Shown here: one piece after another, positions 61,702 to 64,000 of the stretch
Numbering within the stretch: the stretch's first letter is position 1
Layout: each line of letters begins with the position of its first letter
Source: Veillonella seminalis
GTDB lineage: Bacteria > Bacillota > Negativicutes > Veillonellales > Veillonellaceae
DNA length: 64,000 nucleotides
Direction of reading: 5' to 3'
Assembly (NCBI RefSeq): GCF_003992065.1
Contig: NZ_RQUZ01000010.1
Coordinates: 1 to 64,000 of the forward strand
The notes under the pieces: model-generated
Seen by the model: only the letters and a program-made list of their open reading frames with translations
Databases searched by the model: none
Told to the model about the DNA's origin: nothing
Position numbers and translations under genes: made by a program

Positions 61702-62871
61702 CTACAACGCACTTTGGTAAATTGCCAAGATATCTTCCGTCGTAAAGTTAGTATACGAAGTCGGATAGCGATTGGAGCTTGTGGCAATCTTAGGCAATGC
61801 TTCAGCCGGAATGCCCACTTCCGTTAAGGTTGTCGGTGCTCCGATTGATTTGAAATAAGCACGCAAAGCATCGATACCGGCCAAGGCCAAGGTTGCTTCG
61901 TTGGCGTATTCGTCTTCGCTGAGTCCCCATACATTCTTAGCGAAGCGTACGAAACGAGGTACATGATCTTTAAAGATATAGCGTAATAACATCGGATGCA
62001 CGATGGCTAAGCCGGCACCATGCGGAATGTCGTAAAAAGCGGACAATGCATGTTCAATCTGATGGGCCATCCAATCCTGTTTTTTGCCAAGCCCCATAAT
62101 GCCGTTCAAAGCCAAAGTAGCGCCCCACATCAAGTTGGAGCGTGCTTCATAGTCTTCCGGATTCTTAATGGCAATCGCTGCATTGGCCATGATGTTTTTA
62201 AAAGCCGCTTCAATGAGGGCATCGCTCAAGTTGTTGGTTTCCGGCAAGGAGAAGTACTGTTCCATCAAGTGAGACAGCATGTCGCAGATCCCGTTAATCA
62301 TCTGATTATGCGGCATGGAATAGGTATAAACCGGATCCAAGAAAGAGAATTGAGGATATAGGGCATCGCCATAACCACCCATTTTCTTTTGCAATTCCCA
62401 ATTGGTCACAACGCCGCGATTATTCATTTCACTGCCCGTGGCCGACATGGTTAAAACAACGCCAAACGGTAACGCATCGGTTACGTTTTCACGTTTCATA
62501 AACATGTGTTCCCACCAATCATAGTCCGGTGCGGTTTTAGCTACCGCAGCGATGAATTTCGAGCAGTCAATAACGGAACCGCCGCCGACAGCCAAGATAA
62601 AATCTATTTTATGCTCACGACATAAATCGGCCCCTTCCTGTACTTTTTCAGTACGAGGATTAGACATAATACCGCTCAATTCAACAACGTTTTTGCCGGC
62701 CGCTTTAAGCTGTGCCATTACATCTTCGTAAATGCCGTTTCGTTTAATACTGCCGCCGCCATAGGTCAAAAGCACGTTTTGCCCGTACTTGGCAAGTTCT
62801 TGGCCCAACTGAGCCACGCAGGCTTTACCGAATACGATTTTTGTAGGATTATGAAATGTAAATGCGTCCAT
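61702..62871 (-). CDS. Iron-containing alcohol dehydrogenase (BdhA/YqhD type)
   Basis: 389 residues from MDAFTFHNPTKIVFGKACVA, ATG after AAAGGAGGACCTT. The nucleotide site is AVGGGSVIDCSKF. Metal ligands of the family are visible: Asp and His in INGICDMLSHLMEQYF, and two His in DWMAHQIEHALSAFYDIPHGAG. It reduces aldehydes or oxidises alcohols with NAD(P)H; substrate unclear. A plain chromosomal gene beside the prophage attachment region. Confidence 0.9.
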   Translation of the reverse strand: MDAFTFHNPTKIVFGKACVAQLGQELAKYGQNVLLTYGGGSIKRNGIYEDVMAQLKAAGKNVVELSGIMSNPRTEKVQEGADLCREHKIDFILAVGGGSVIDCSKFIAAVAKTAPDYDWWEHMFMKRENVTDALPFGVVLTMSATGSEMNNRGVVTNWELQKKMGGYGDALYPQFSFLDPVYTYSMPHNQMINGICDMLSHLMEQYFSLPETNNLSDALIEAAFKNIMANAAIAIKNPEDYEARSNLMWGATLALNGIMGLGKKQDWMAHQIEHALSAFYDIPHGAGLAIVHPMLLRYIFKDHVPRFVRFAKNVWGLSEDEYANEATLALAGIDALRAYFKSIGAPTTLTEVGIPAEALPKIATSSNRYPTSYTNFTTEDILAIYQSAL

Positions 62872-62971
62872 AAGGTCCTCCTTTTTACCTGTATCACAAC
62901 TGCCTAAGGCCCTAACCACGCTATCAACACAATAATCAAGGGCTTTTGTCAGTTACATCAACTTATGAAAA

Positions 62972-62996
62972 ACCGGTCGTGCTTGGCACAACCGGT
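62972..62996 (-). terminator. Terminator of the mutarotase gene
   Basis: ACCGGT/ACCGGT outer stem with inner GTGC/GCAC pairs, followed on the minus strand by TTTTTC, 43 bp past the stop at 63039. Confidence 0.85.
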
Positions 62997-63038
62997 CAAG
63001 TAACTCTATATTAATCTTAATCTAAATCGCTATTTTTG

Positions 63039-64000
63039 TCAGCCATTTAATAAATTCACTTTATACGTAATATGACGTTCATAAATCGTACCGCCTTTTG
63101 TCAATGATTCGCCGAAATTAGGCATGTTAACATCATTCGGTGCGAATTGCGGCTCTATGCACAAACCGCTGTAAGGCCCGTAATAGACGCCATTACGGCC
63201 GGTTTCATCCAGCCAGTTACCGGTGTACAGTTGAAAACCGGGTGCATCGGAATAGACTTCCAGTGACAAATCATCTACATGCATAGTGCCACATAAAGAC
63301 AAGCGTTTGGTCATATCGTCCATATCGCTGAAGTGAGTATTAACCGGTGCCGTAAACTGTTTATTAGCGGTAGGCAGACGCAATACATAATGATGATCAT
63401 AGCCTCTGTATTCCTCCAGTTCATCCTTATAGGCAGTCAAACTGTTCCCTAACGTACGCCATACGCTGAAATCGAACGGTGTCCGCTCTACTATAGCAAT
63501 ATGACCGGTAGGAATCTGGTTTTCACCAAACGGCATGTAACGCACCGCATCTAAACGCAATTGGTGATTCGTTATCAACGACTGCACTTTACGGGCTTCC
63601 TTCGCAACAATATCAGTATTAGTACAAGTATCAGAATCCGTGCCATTCAAATTAAAATAGCTGTGTCCCGTAATATTAACGACTGAATTTCTGGACGTCA
63701 TATAGCGATATGTTAAATTAACGTCTGTCCCATTGACAATAATATCCAGCTGTACGCGCAAGTCACCGGGAAACCCGTCTTCTTCACTGCGTATAAGCGT
63801 CGCCAAGGTGATTTTATCATAATTAAAAGCCTGTTTAGCGCTTTGCGGCACTAAATGCCAAACGGCAAAACTTAAACTATGTTCACCGCTATGTAATAAA
63901 TTGGGTCCGTTATTCGACTGCCAACTATACTCAGTGCCGTCAATTTCACAGCGAGCATCGGCAATCCGATTGGCAACGCGGCCAACGGTAGCACCCAAAT
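63039..64000 (-). CDS. galM: Aldose 1-epimerase (galactose mutarotase), 5' end outside the window
   Basis: At least 320 residues; the true start lies beyond 64000, because the first visible residues LGATVGRVANRIA are usually about 60 residues into the protein. Core motifs are NLLHSG, VNITGHSYFNLNG with the catalytic His, GYDHHYVL and the catalytic Glu in GLCIEPQFAPND. It interconverts alpha and beta anomers of galactose or glucose. Transcribed toward the alcohol dehydrogenase but separated by a terminator. Confidence 0.92.
   Translation of the reverse strand, partial: LGATVGRVANRIADARCEIDGTEYSWQSNNGPNLLHSGEHSLSFAVWHLVPQSAKQAFNYDKITLATLIRSEEDGFPGDLRVQLDIIVNGTDVNLTYRYMTSRNSVVNITGHSYFNLNGTDSDTCTNTDIVAKEARKVQSLITNHQLRLDAVRYMPFGENQIPTGHIAIVERTPFDFSVWRTLGNSLTAYKDELEEYRGYDHHYVLRLPTANKQFTAPVNTHFSDMDDMTKRLSLCGTMHVDDLSLEVYSDAPGFQLYTGNWLDETGRNGVYYGPYSGLCIEPQFAPNDVNMPNFGESLTKGGTIYERHITYKVNLLNG

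Noticed and set aside
61480-61827. Plus-strand frame of 115 codons after the integrase
   Set aside because: It runs through the terminator hairpin and antisense into the end of the alcohol dehydrogenase gene, and has no ribosome site or recognisable content.

Overview
The window looks like the chromosome of a diderm Firmicute of the class Negativicutes, most likely a Veillonella species (inference). It carries a cluster of very large trimeric autotransporter adhesins with an ESPR-type N-terminus (starting MNKQYKVI.SKVK) and a YadA-like anchor. Next to them is a CstA-type carbon-starvation transporter with a LytS/LytTR two-component system. An integrated siphophage-type prophage of about 39 kb fills the middle.

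Layout. (1) 1-90 is the tail of an IS30-like transposase. (2) 389-15435 holds three adhesin genes on the minus strand. The first has a frameshift, the second has two in-frame stops, and only the third is intact. A 1577-bp IS of the IS1202/ISNCY type with a 27-bp target duplication sits upstream of the first. (3) 16015-22394 is a chromosomal block: an NTF2-like secreted protein, a LysR regulator with an in-frame TGA, an unlisted 46-aa membrane protein, a broken LytS-type kinase, an intact LytTR response regulator and a CstA gene with an internal deletion. (4) About 22.6-61.57 kb is the prophage. (5) 61702-64000 holds an iron-containing alcohol dehydrogenase and a partial galactose mutarotase.

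The prophage genes look intact, unlike the chromosomal genes beside them. Reading the minus strand from the lysogeny switch downwards, the order is: cro-like and small early genes; recombination (Gp157, ERF, NinB-like, HNH, resolvase); replication (initiator with 12-bp iteron-like repeats, DnaC-like loader, SSB); a late regulator; terminase, portal and a head-morphogenesis protein with a toxin-like C-terminus plus a small putative immunity gene; scaffold, capsid, connectors, tail tube; tail chaperones joined by a clear -1 frameshift site; tape measure, tail tip, fibres; Rha/RHH regulators and lysis genes. A self-cleaving CI repressor, a Fic enzyme, a RhuM-family protein and the integrase lie on the plus strand at the right end.

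The most unusual elements are: a promoter- and terminator-bounded, densely structured plus-strand RNA of about 360 nt (56158-56518) in the lysogeny region; a second short terminator-bounded RNA beside the Rha gene; the toxin-tailed head protein with its partner; an 88-bp perfect repeat giving the Fic and RhuM genes identical 3' ends; the A_AAA_AAC frameshift cassette; and the joint decay of the LytS kinase and CstA while their regulator stays intact. Several genes of 44-59 codons were found by reading the sequence directly.
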